A stretch of DNA of 64,000 nt from Numida meleagris (Eukaryota > Chordata > Aves > Galliformes > Numididae). The stretch spans positions 106,688,935 through 106,752,934 of the forward strand of contig NC_034409.1 of the NCBI RefSeq assembly GCF_002078875.1. Reading direction: 5' to 3'. A model generated the notes under the pieces. The model searched no databases. It was not told where the DNA came from and saw only the letters and a program-made list of their open reading frames with translations. Below are positions 10,801-23,080 of this stretch, piece by piece. The number at the start of each line of letters is the position of its first letter. The first letter of the stretch is position 1. Position numbers and translations under genes: made by a program.

Positions 10801-13374
10801 GAGTACTCATTTAACAACTAATAACAACTGGAAAGTTTATTTTGTTTATGCCAAATAAATTTTCAAATTAAAATAAATAATAAAGTGCCTGAAATTCTCC
10901 AAATGAGTTACCTCTCTCTTTCCATTCTTTTTTTTTTAAATGCAAGTTCCGTGAACACTTGTATTTAATCAAAAAGCCTTCCTTGTACCCTCATTTCCAG
11001 TCACACACTCTCATGTTGTGCTCAGTATGGGCAAATTCTGAAACAAAGACAGTTATCATAAAGTAGACAAGGAACAAGAACTCACTGGAACAAGAACCTA
11101 GCTGGCTTAAAAAAATTAAATAAAATAAAAAGGCAACAACAAAAAGTAATTAAAAAAACCAAGCACACATGAAGAGACAATTTATAAGCAATCTCTAACA
11201 AAACACAAGAAGTCTTACTTAATTTTTTGCAATGGAAAAGACTCATCGACCAAGTTGAGAAAGCTACAGGACTTCAAAAATGGAAGCAGAGCCTTGATAT
11301 GTCATTTAATCTTTGACTACAACTTGCAGCTCTCTCCTTTGACAAATTCAGTATTAAATACAAGTAATAGCTTCAGCTGCGAAGTTCCACGTCAGTATTC
11401 AATCTAAATGGTATGGAACAGGTTTTTTCTAGCATACATTTCAACTAAGTCTTATAACAACAGAGGTTGCCCAGCACTAGAAACTTGCTGTGCCTCATTA
11501 TGCATTTTCTCTCTCTTCTTCTTTTCTTTTTTGGTACACACAGAAAAAAATATCTTGTGTAGTTTTACTCTTATTTAGGTGTATTACACAAAACTACAGC
11601 ATTTTTGCAGAGCTGTGATGTCATAAAGTGCTTCTGAAAACAACAAAAAAGAAAAAAACAGTATAGCTCTCTGTAAAGCAATTTACTACAATCAGCTTTC
11701 TTTAGCTCCCACAGAAGTCGACTGAAAGAAGCCTGTGAGTTTAATGGGAGCAAGACCAAACCAATAAAGCACATGTGCTGAACATGCTCATATCTGAGTG
11801 AGCAGTACAGCAAAACAACCTAATTGTCCTTTCTTCTCAAATCTCCTTACAGCGTAAAAAAAAAACATGTCAAAACAGCAGGGGCACAGTGGTGTGGGAA
11901 CAATCTTCCTGTAAATTGGCACAACTTTTTCATAGCATTGTCATCTCCTTTGGTTCAGCTGGTAGAGCCTGAGAACAATACAGATTTCAGGTTTGCAGAG
12001 GATGCATTCAAAAACCTCAGGTTAAACAATGTCAGAAGATGTTAAAAGGTACCAACCATCACTATTGTAAAAAGGAAGGGTGGCAGGGAATCCCACGCTA
12101 TGACAGCAGGCATTTTAGATTATAGGATTAGCCAGAAACTTTACATCCATGAACACTGCTGCATTTGCATTCAAAGGCAAGTTTTGAGCTGAATGTACAG
12201 ATATGCCAGAAAAACTGGCTACTATTAAAGCTCAAGACAAAGTGTGAGTGCATTGAAATGTGCTTTTTTGTTATTAGGAGGGAAAGGGGAATAAAACAGG
12301 ACCCATACTGCAGAATGGGGAGATGGGAAAGTGACAAACAGGAGGAATAAGGAGAATACGTATCTTCATCAGCTCCTACAAGGAAGAAAAAAAACCACAG
12401 AAAGCCCAGGGTTTCATCTTTCTTAGGTCAAGCTAGTGCCATTCAGTCACTCCTCCCCCTGCAAGTCAAGAACCAAGTGGCTGTAAGACTGAGGCAGGAC
12501 AACTGATGCTTCTTAGAGTTAAGGAGAAACTGAAATTGGCTGGATTTCACTGATGGACCATTGGCCCAGCTCTGTAGTTTTCTCTTCACCTCATTACATT
12601 TTCCGTGTACTCCACTGCCATGGAGATCAGTGGCCATAGGAAAGAAGGATGCAGGAATGAAGGACAAGCTCTTTGGGAAGGAGCAGAGCAGGTTCTGCTT
12701 GGCCTCTGACAAGTAATTCTGACTTTATGCTCTTTTCTTGGGTCTCACAAAATATCTTTTGGGGAAAAAAAACTTTTATTTCCTCCTTCTTCTGTGTTTA
12801 TGCTCTCCCACATAAAAGGAAGGTTACCTGGGTGGGTAAATCCACCAGGCTAGGCCAAGTCACATCCATCTTAGCTAAACACAGCATGCCCATTTGACTT
12901 GACCAGGAGACAGATCACTATGGCAAAAGTGACAGGCCATCCTAGGACACAAGAGGATTTTTAGAACAATCTGAACTACAGTTGGTCATCTGGCAGTACA
13001 CTGGTTTTGAACAGCAAGGAAATGCTGCAAGAGGGAATGGAAAAAACATAAAAGTTAAAATCTTGTTGCCAGTCTTTTCTCCTCAACACTGAGCATGTAT
13101 TCTCTTTGAAGATATCTCCGAGACGCTGTAGCATAATAACACTGAGGGCTGTGAGGCTGGAGTGAGACAGAGAAGCAGAGCAATGGAGTTAAATAAAAAT
13201 ATATTTCCTCATCCTGTTGCTTACTGCATAATCTCCACTCCATTTCCTTCCTGTTTCTCTGAGTATGTAGGAGTTCCAAAGACTGTAGAGTAATTACAAA
13301 TTTAAATAAAGATCTTCTTTGATTCCCAGGACATTTCAGCAAAAAGAAAGGTTGGGACAGAGCAAGTGACTGCA
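4804..13374. other. Non-coding stretch, no gene seen
   Basis: AT-rich DNA with scattered homopolymer runs, a short (CAT)n tract near 8383-8399 and many stop codons in all frames. No convincing exon, RNA gene or young repeat. A weak CR1-tail resemblance near 9565-9740 was not good enough to call. Confidence 0.6.
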
Positions 13375-13888
13375 TGTCAACAGTTTACGGGCGTTCAGCC
13401 CGGTTCCGTGATGAATGGGATGGGGGACCCACGGACCCACACCCCGGGAAAGGGAAAAGGGAAAAAAGGGTAGGGAGATGGGCCTGAGAGCAAAGAACAG
13501 CGGCAACAATCTGAGGAGAAACAAACTAGTTTACTAAATAAGATATTGGAATGCCAAACAACACACTATAATACAATATAATTACAATTTAAGCTGATAA
13601 ATCCAATACAGAGAGAGAGAATGTCCCAAAATCAAGGTAGGCCTTACTCTAATACCGACAATAAGACGGCTGGGGAGCGAGATGCTGCCAGGACGAGAGA
13701 CGGGCAGAAAGAAAAGAACAAGGTCTTGTGATCTGTGAGTTTTTATCTTTCCCTCTGACTGGAAATGGTAACAGAGGAGCAAAGTCCCCTGGGGAATGTG
13801 GTAGTCCTTCTCTCTGAGAACCAGGTACATACACTACATGATGTGATGATGTGGAATACCAATAACCAAAAATCATAAAACCATGACA
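13375..13888 (-). mobile_element. Solo LTR (complete, 514 bp)
   Basis: Begins TGTCA and ends TGACA and is flanked by a perfect 5-bp target duplication CTGCA (13370-13374 and 13889-13893). It matches the copies at 1-177 and 48128-48674. The minus strand is taken as sense because it carries a TATA-like GATAAAAA at about 13740-13748 followed by a GT-rich and T-rich region. No internal viral sequence is present, so it is the product of LTR-LTR recombination. A 5-bp duplication is usual for ERVL-like families. I cannot give the family name. Confidence 0.92.
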
Positions 13889-16800
13889 CTGCATTTATAG
13901 GACATGGTAGAGAACTTCAAAAGGACAACCAAGAAGAGATCCTGTATGAAGAACATAGAGAAGTGATGTGAATGAAGGCTTTAAAGGCTTGTATTAAGAA
14001 AAAAAAATGGAGATGTAAAGAAAGTACTTTATGACCCAGCAATGAGGTGGAAGTTGCTAAGAGCTCAACACATAGACTGACATGAAAGAGGCTCTTCTAA
14101 GCATCTCAGATAAGGAATAGAGCTCTTGCAGATTGAAAATACATCTGTAAGCAGGTGATAAAAGGATCTTAAGAGCTGAGGTTTTTGCCAGCCCAGCACA
14201 GGTGAGATAAGGTGCAAACACATGCAGGTCCTACTGTTGAGCATGGGCTTCCAACCACTGCCCTGGCAGCGAAAAGAAGGGTGACCTTTTCTTTCTACAT
14301 CTTTACAGAGGGCTAGCCAGGGTTGCTGGGAGTAAGCAAGTGCTAAGATTTTATCAGCAACATTAAAATGTTAGCATCAAAGATATTACTTTTACATTAA
14401 ATTGGGGAGGGGGAGTAGTTATCTTTCTGTGACCACAAAGGTGAAAATAAACTTAGGAATAGTGAATATATAAAATATATAAAAAAGGAACAACCCAAAT
14501 TTGCTTTCCCATCTCATGGCAGAGCCCCACGTTGCACCCCCAGCTTCAGCCTGGAGGCACATCTCACTTCCCAGCTGAAGAGCGTGAGGTGTCACTGCCC
14601 CCGGCAGAGCTGCAGCCCGTCCTCAGATACCAGCACACAGCTTCACAGTTCAGGCTTGGGCAGTGAAGATGACACCATCCTTCTGCTCATGTAATGCATT
14701 CCTCGGCAGCAGACGATATAGCACCAAAGCAGCCTTTATAAAACAGCATACACAGAGAGAGAAGGGGGCTTTTTACTTCCCTTTGGAGGAGGTAAAAAAA
14801 AAAAGTGCATGCAACTATAACCCAATTAATTCTGCTCATATGGGGGGCAAGAGGACGCTGGATTTGAGATTTTACTGATAAGCATCTCAGGAACAAATGC
14901 AGCTGACAACTGTCTGTGGGTCACTGAGTGATATCGTCTGTAATGTCCACAATGACACTGAAATTTCATTTCTCCAACCCTCAAATAAGAAATATTGTAT
15001 TCTACATGCCCTCTGGGGAAGTACAGTCATTTTTTTTTTCACTCTCTCAGATCCACTGCCTGCTGTGACTCCTTAAATATCTATTCAGACAAACCAGCCT
15101 CTCTCTCTCTCCCTCAATCTCTACAGGATGCAGCCCAGGCAATCCCTGTGACTATTAAAAACAGGTTTTATTAAAAAAATGAATGCACAATTCTCCCTTT
15201 TTTCCTCTTCTATCTCTGCAAAACCTAAATATCGAATTGGCTTCAAGGGAAAAGTCAATGTTTACTTGGGGTGGGGTGGAAGTAGGGAGCAGGGAAGAAG
15301 AAAAGCAGCTCTAGCACTGAATGTTTCGTATCCCATCAGCTCTTTAATCAATTCCACCACTGATGTATTTTTCAGTACCATGTATGCCTGGGTGGAGAAA
15401 ATCAAGTTAAAGGAACCAAATGTTGAGCCACAGCAGCAATTTGCAGGTGGTTTCAAAGGAAGCAGGGTCAAATACTCCCAGGTTTTAGACAGCAGCACTC
15501 GTACTACATCACATTTAGTTTTTAACACATGGGTTTGTTATCCAGTTTACCAGGAGGACACCTTTGAAAACAAGGTGACTTTGCCTTGATGACTACTTGG
15601 CAGCTAATGATTAAGTGTGCTTCCAAGTGCTGGTTTAAGTTTGCTTATCCGCTGGTTTCCAAGTACAGTGGTGCTGAAATTCCTTAGAAACAGAATATGA
15701 CATCATAAGAAGATTTTGAAGCAGCTCTCACTGTATGTCCATTTATATTAGCCTCATCATCCATAACAAGTGTTTAAAAAGCAGAAAAACAACCATGATG
15801 CATAATGCATTGTGTCATGATGCATAATAATTAAAACCCCTCCCCCGGCTCCTGAGGTTTAAAATCTTTCCAAGTAAGCATTTCAGCATAAAGGCTTTGA
15901 CAAAAACGCCATTTAGGGACTTTCAAATTTACAGCTATGCAATTTGTCATCATTTATACTAGAAAGAAGGTTTGAAATAAAAACAACAACAATGAAAAGG
16001 AGATAATACAATGCAATTCTGCACTTGATGAATCTCCTGTTGACTAAAAATCCCTATGCCTGGCAGTCAGAAAAGTTATTAACCTGCCAAATCACAGATG
16101 AAATTGGAGTATATTTTTTCCCTTAGTATTCTTTACACAGAACAATATTGAGTATCCCATGTTCAAGTATTAGCAAAGGTTACTTGCCTTTGGAATATTG
16201 ATTAGCACAGCCCTTGTGGGAATTATTTCAGTTTTCCAAAGCAAATTAAAGATCTGAAAAGCAATTCTCAACTTAACTTCAAATGTGGTTATTTAAAAAT
16301 GGATGATTAACGCAATTACTGCCTGGCGCCGAGAGCACTGCTTTCCAGAGGCAGCCAGAGGAATTCACAGTTAATGCTGAAATCAGATTATCTTGAAAGA
16401 GCTCCCTTGATCCAGCGAAGAAAAAATAAAATTGATACCTGGGAGCTCATTTCTCACCTGAATAACACATTTCCTTCCAAACCATGAAGCGTAGTGCAGT
16501 TAGAAGTGCACATAGCTAGGGTGTTCTAGGTTTTTCAGACTGTTACACAAGTGCAATTTATTTACTTTCATCCTTGCATCATTTTCTTCCTTCACATCAA
16601 ACATTTCCGAACTGCCTGTTGAACAATGCTATATAGCCTAGAACAAGCACTTCAGTGGCCTGCTTTCTTTAGTAATCATTAACCCAATAATAAATTATTT
16701 TTTCTTTTGGACATCCATATAGCATCCAACAGCTGTATGTGGATATGTACACATGTGTTATGTTCCTGATCACGTCTGTGCTTTTGGGGCAAAACACTTT

Positions 16801-19800
16801 CATTAGCTGGTGAGGAAGGAGAACTCCTAAAAGACAAGCAAATTCTCTGGCATTGCATCTGAAGACGTGCAGCAAAGCATCAGTTTTGAGTTCAGGTCTT
16901 CTAAATTGTTATGCCTACCCACCGTAACACTTCTTCTGCCTCATATGGAGCCATTAAGTTCAAACACACTTTCAAAATCAATGCAGAAATATTTAAACTG
17001 AAACTTTATGTCAGTTGCTACTCAGTTTTAAAACACTAATACATACTTCTGCTAAAATAAGGATTTGATAACACTAGTAATACACATTTCAGAGGTAATT
17101 ATTTTAGCCACATTTTTTCCTATTGCAGGTTCTAAAAATGTACCACTTTAACATCTTTACCAGATAGTACAAGTGATAATGAGCTGTAAATCCACAGAAC
17201 TAAAATGTTGCTGGGAGCACTACTTATGACTTGTCAATCAGTATGTCTGAAAGTATATCAGTAGCCTATGAAGTTTATAGACATATATATAGTCTGTGTA
17301 TTTTTTTTCTTCAGCCACATAAATTAGATCACAAACTATGAACAAAAATGCTAAATCCTATATGCTTTTTAATATTTTATAAAAATGTTCATACAATGCC
17401 TTTTTTTTGTTTGTTTCTTGTTTGTAATTTTATCGACTAGATGAGAAGAATGCTCACTTTTTTTTTTACTCTTTTCTGAACAACAAAAGAGCAGGTTGGC
17501 AATGGGAACTCTTTGTAGATACTATATAATGCAGTGTTTCATATTCCAATCAATATCTTAGTTAATCAAGCACTTGTGTACTGGCAAATGCAATTGGTAG
17601 TGAGACCAAAACCAAGAAGATACAGTCAAGATCAAGCAATTACTTGCAACCTGTACTGGGGAATATAGGATGCTTTTTGTCAAACCAAATACCTATAATA
17701 ATGTTTACTACTTACAAAGATCTCAAGAACCTATAATATAGCTTCATCTTGTTTTCTATGTCCCTCACCACACTTATTTATGATATGAACCAAAGAATGT
17801 ATCACTCACTCTGGACAGAACAAATCTGGGCTTATGACAGCTCATCAGTGAAAATTTACACACAAAGAGGACCTGGAAAGCATTTCCTGCTGCATTTATT
17901 GCTTAATTTAAAAAAAGAACAAAATACACATATAGAGGTTCTTTGCAGAAGCACAAACTCATTTCCTTCAGGTGTTACTATTTGTTATAGCATCATTCAG
18001 AAAGAAGTCCTGATTTTGCCTCTGTACTATCAGCTCATTAATTGTGTCAATAATTATCTCATCCTGGAATAAATCCCAAAAGATCAGGTAGACATATAAA
18101 AAGGTGTACACTGGATCACTACCAACTGCTCATACCCAGCTCATACAAAGAAGAGTATCAAGCCTGAATGGCTACCACGGAGGACAGGCTGAAAAGACTC
18201 TTCTAGAAGCAGATTCTTAATGGTTCAGATCAAACTGGGAAGGGTTTGAGGGTTAATACAGCAACTTTTAGTCAAACCTAATAAATTTGCTAGGGTTTCA
18301 TAAATAAGAGGAATAAAATGATTTGGGTGCACTGGAAATAGAAAAGAGCACAAAAAGCATATTTTCACTATTTTGCTAATGCATCGCTATTGACATGATG
18401 TGTCCCTTGAGAACTTCAGTTGCAGAAGGACACATTCGCTCATACATTTGCACACTGCGATCATGTACCACAGCACAACAAATTAACCACCACTTTCCTA
18501 GGAGCTTAATATTTGTTGCAGCCTGTCATGATCAAAAGTCATTCATATAAGCGGATTTGTAGAAACACGTGTGTTCGTTTAGAAATTGTGTGCCAGTCTT
18601 TGTTTTTAAGGTTTTACAAAATTATTTTTCTATGATATTTTCTCAAGTTTATTCACTGGGGCTGCTGGTAAAGCATAACGGTTCCCAGATGTAAGATTTC
18701 TGGCTGATAAAATTAAATCACTCCAATTCTCTTTTCTGTGGAAATTTCATTGATCTGATCTGCGATCTCTTCCTTTGCCAGAAAGCATTTTTCTGAATAT
18801 TCTTTCTAGCCATTCTCCACGCACACACACACCAACCTGATGAAAACACACTCAGAACTTGAAAGAAATATTGACTTTGTGGAAGCACACTTATTTTGAT
18901 TAAGTTAGTTTTTCCAAGAGGGAATGTAAGTAAGTCACTCCAGGTGCTTGAATCCAAGCTTCTCTCTGGCAGAGTTAAAGTAAAATTTCTTATTCACTTT
19001 TAATAATCTCTGAGGATGGATGGTCTTTGAATATTTACTCTCCTGGTGACTAGGGAAGTACAGAAAGGAGAACAATTGGAGAAAAATAAGTTTAAGTGCA
19101 AGCGAATTGCTGTCCTAGCTTTCAAATGAATGTGTTGCAACTGGCAAGTGCTATGAGATGGCATCAGATAATCCTGGGCTGGAAAGGGGAGTACAGCCAA
19201 AAGTGGCTGTCTTTCCTTCTGAGGTTCAAGCTAACTGTTGAAAAATAAAGGCAAAAAGCAGGAAACTGTAAATGCCTGCGCCCTCCAACCAAGAAAATCT
19301 CCTCTATATGAGTGAGTATATAGTGCTGAAGTGTATGCAGTACAAAGTATTTAGATTTATACATAGCTAAATAGAACTGATTCAATAATTCCTCTTTGAA
19401 AATATAGCATATGGGTTATTCAGTGTTGTTGTTTTGTTTTTTTTTTCCTTGTCCCCAGGTAGTCTTATTTCTGCTCTGTTTAGTTGCTGTTTCTAGGCAT
19501 TGCTAATTGCCACTCATGGTAAACACAGTCAGCTGCTCATGGACCCAACTCCAAGGCTTCAATGCATGCTTTTTTGGAAAGGAAAAGGGAAAGGGAAAAT
19601 GGGAAAATCCACGTTTGTGTCAAAGAACCATTTTCTCACTCTAGTGCCTATCCCTCACTTTCTCTCAATATATAAATAACAGTTGTTGCAAAAAAATAAT
19701 AATAAATAAATGAGAGAGAGAGAACTGAGACTCTTGCAAGGCGAGAGAAGTGTCTAGACAGTAAGACTGGACAGGGCTCTAACTGCACATACTTCTTCCA

Positions 19801-21025
19801 GAGCAGGAATTTGCAGGAGTGGAAGGCAGAAAGGAAAGTTAAAAACAAAAACCTGTGATGGCTTAAGAAGTATACAGAAAACGTTTTCTCTGGCAGGAAA
19901 AAAAAAAACCATGGAATATATCAATCAAGCTTTTAAAAAGTTAACACTCCAAGATTAAGTTCTAAAAGCTAAGAGCAAAACTGCATAAGAAAGTGGCTGT
20001 AAGCTTTATTAGTTTCTGATAAGCTTCTGCCCAGCTTCTTTCCCTCTGCAAGAGAGCAGTCAGCCACCCTAGACCAGTGTGGACCAGTGGTGCCTGTGAC
20101 ATGGGAAATCTTGCCTGTATACTGTTTTAGGGTCAAGGGAAGAGCAAGTTACTGTGCTGTTCATCTGAGTCCTCAGAACAGCTCACTGTGGGTGGGCCAA
20201 GGGGCAGCAGCTCATATCATGCTGCACTCAGGCCTACAAATGCCCATTTAAACACTGGTCATGTCAACATTCACCAAGCTTGCCTGAAGCTACTCCTTGT
20301 ACACACTTACAAATAAGAACAAGATAAGGAGGCAAATTGATAATAAGCATACCACCACGCAAGCATACCACATACCTCAGTGTGCAATATGGGACCGGCA
20401 GTTTCTGAAAAGAATATGTTCTGAGCAGTCACCAATGCAAACAAGATACACAGACAAGCTGGTGAGTGGGACAGAGTACCAAGAAGAAATCTCAGGGTGG
20501 TGGTCTCTCTCCCCAGCTCTAGTAGAGGCTTTAAGTGCCAAGACAGGGAAGGGGCTGCCCCTGCTCACAGAATTGTTCTGTTTCTCCTCCTCCCTTCCAG
20601 GTGCAGCTGTACACACCCCTGACCACCAGACTATGGCACTGGCAAATATGAAGAGCAACCTAACCTGAAGACACTGAGCTGGTATCAGCACTAAATCAGC
20701 ACACTCAGCTTTAATCAACCAAACCAGCCAACCTGAATCCATTGAGAAGGTCAGGAAGAAAAGCTGGGAGAATGAAAGAGAAGCAGTCAAGGAAGCGTGA
20801 CTATTTCCCAGAAAGGACCATACGTATGTCAGGCAGAACACCAAGAGTCTGACAAATCTGCTAGTACTAGAGGATGTTTCAGCATATCCCTGCAACAAAG
20901 AATAGAAATATTCAATGCCATGTTTAAAAAGGAAAAGAAAGTTCATTAAATTCCTGTGCCAGACTTAGGACTAACAAGGTAAGAACTACATGCTCCCCAA
21001 GACAGGTCTCCCTTTATAATCTCTT

Positions 21026-21092
21026 TTTTTTTTTTAATTAACTATCATTACTTATTACATATTTATTACTTATTTATTTATTATTTATTTGA
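21026..21092. repeat. T-run plus (ATTT)n-like low-complexity tract
   Basis: A run of T followed by irregular TTATTTATT units. Simple sequence, with no flanking element tail clear enough to assign. Confidence 0.9.
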
Positions 21093-23029
21093 TTAACTGT
21101 TTGAAGGTGGGAAACCAGACTAACTACTGTCCAGGTACTTTTGAAGCAGAGCTCAATTTACTTTGGAAAAGATTATATGCCTAAAACAGCAACATCTACT
21201 GAGGAGCCATCCTGTTCACTGTTATCAGTTTTCATATGAAAGCATCACGGGAAAACATTTATTAAGCAGGGAGTACCATTAACAAAGAAGGTGGTGTATT
21301 TTTGTATACTGTAGGTTAGGAGAAGTTACCTCTTCCTCATTACCTTAGGTTTGCTTCTCCAATGCAAATCAGTACTGACCTCTACTGCTAGATTATCAGC
21401 ATGTGTATTTGCCAGGGAAAGAGAGTAAGGACTACTCAGTCGCAGAGAGATGGCACTTTCAAAAGGGTGTGCATGCTGCAGAATGTGAACTGCTCTACAC
21501 TGAGAAGTCAGAAGAGCTAAGAATATTTACAGTCACCCAAAAGCAGATTTGCCAGTTGGGCATAGAAGGTATTCCCACCACACAGATAGGGAGGTGAGGT
21601 ACAGACTTAAGAAGTATTCAGGAATACCTCAATCTCCACAGCCATTTTGCTCATGTCCTACCTGAATATCCTTGCCCTAATCTAAGATCACTGTTACAAA
21701 GCTGATGTCTGTCTGATGAGGAAGATCACACAAAGGGCATTTTCCATAAAGAAAAAGAGCAGGCATACAACTAGTTCACATGGAATACCTAATGTGCTTT
21801 CCACACAGTTTAGCTTATTTTGCAGTAACATCCTCAGGTCACAAGCTTAAGTAGCTTACCCAAGGCTAGGCAGAGTCTGAGGACCTGTCCACATGGGGAA
21901 ACTCAGGAAATGAATCTGAAATTAAACTTTAAAGAAGAACGAGCTAAGCAGCAACCTAAGCTAGCACTTTCATTTAGAATTAGAGCCTTAATTCAGCTTA
22001 GCCTAATTCTTTCAGTTCTAAAATGGGTATGTTGACACAAACCCGCTTCCAGATCTATTTATCTGAATCAGTTGAAGGCATTACTGCCTCCAGCTACTCA
22101 TCACTGCTTTCCAGAAGGAGGTTTCTAACCCCACATGGCTATGACAGCAGAGTGATTCATGTGCGTGGTCCTGCTTACAGACAACTGTATCAGCTGCAAT
22201 TTAGAACAGGAGGTTTGCATTAATCTGGCCTGTTACTGAAAGAGAACAGGGAGCATTTGCACAAACCACTACTCCAGGGGTAACCTCCAGGGGTTATAAC
22301 ACCTCCCAGCCAGGCAGCAGTAGTCATCCAGGCAGCAGTAGTCATCCATAGGTTGCAACTCCTTAAATCTGCACAGATGTTTACAGAATGAACATCTGCC
22401 CCCAGTCTGGTTGGAGGATGTAAGCAAGTGAGATGATTGCCTGGGATATGCATTTGACTATCCAGAGGAAAACCACACATCAGAGAGCCAAGGGAGAGAG
22501 AGAATAGGGTAGGGCCCCTTGCAAAGAATGAGGCTGACATAATCAATTCATTGACAAGGCATAGGTGTTCTTCAGCTATAAACTTGACAAGATCTCAATA
22601 TTCAATCACTGCTACTGGCTGTGTATTTAAGACCAGTAGTATGAAGGTGCTCTATGATCTGTTACGCATACTCATTTACCCCATGCTGTTTCATAGCTGA
22701 TAATACATTGTAATGTGTTAGTCACCTCACAGGTAAAATTGTTTCCTAAACAGTTTGAAAGAAGTGAAATAAGATGTTATAGAATCTCTATGAATCCCTG
22801 ACAGCCTTTAAGGCAAACAAAGGGAGGAAGAGAGAAAACATCCTTTACATCCCTATTCCCCTTCTCTACCTTCCCACACCTGGGGTACAGCAAAGCCAAA
22901 TCCCCCTAGACAGGTCTTGGCAACCTTGTTTTCAATCTGTCTCACACCTCCCCTGAGGAAAATTGAGGAGAGAAAGGAAGGGAGGGGGAGAGGTTGCTCT
23001 ATACTGTTTTCCTGTTGTTATTTTTTAAT

Positions 23030-23080
23030 TTTGTTTTGTTGGTTTTTTTTGTTTTTTTTTTTTTTGGTGGTGGTGGTGGG
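23030..23080. repeat. T-rich tract ending in (GGT)n
   Basis: GTTTT-type runs followed by about five GGT units. Low-complexity sequence. Confidence 0.9.

Noticed and set aside
15179..15589. 136-codon plus-strand frame
   Set aside because: No family pattern; an opposite-strand frame covers the same bases equally well.
20297..20946. Overlapping frames of 123 and 189 codons on opposite strands
   Set aside because: No recognisable domain or codon bias, and no matching splice sites; the overlap of long frames on both strands reflects local composition.
22310..22345. 18-bp unit repeated twice (ccaggcagcagtagtcat)
   Set aside because: A simple tandem slip with two copies; no array, no associated gene, not CRISPR-like.
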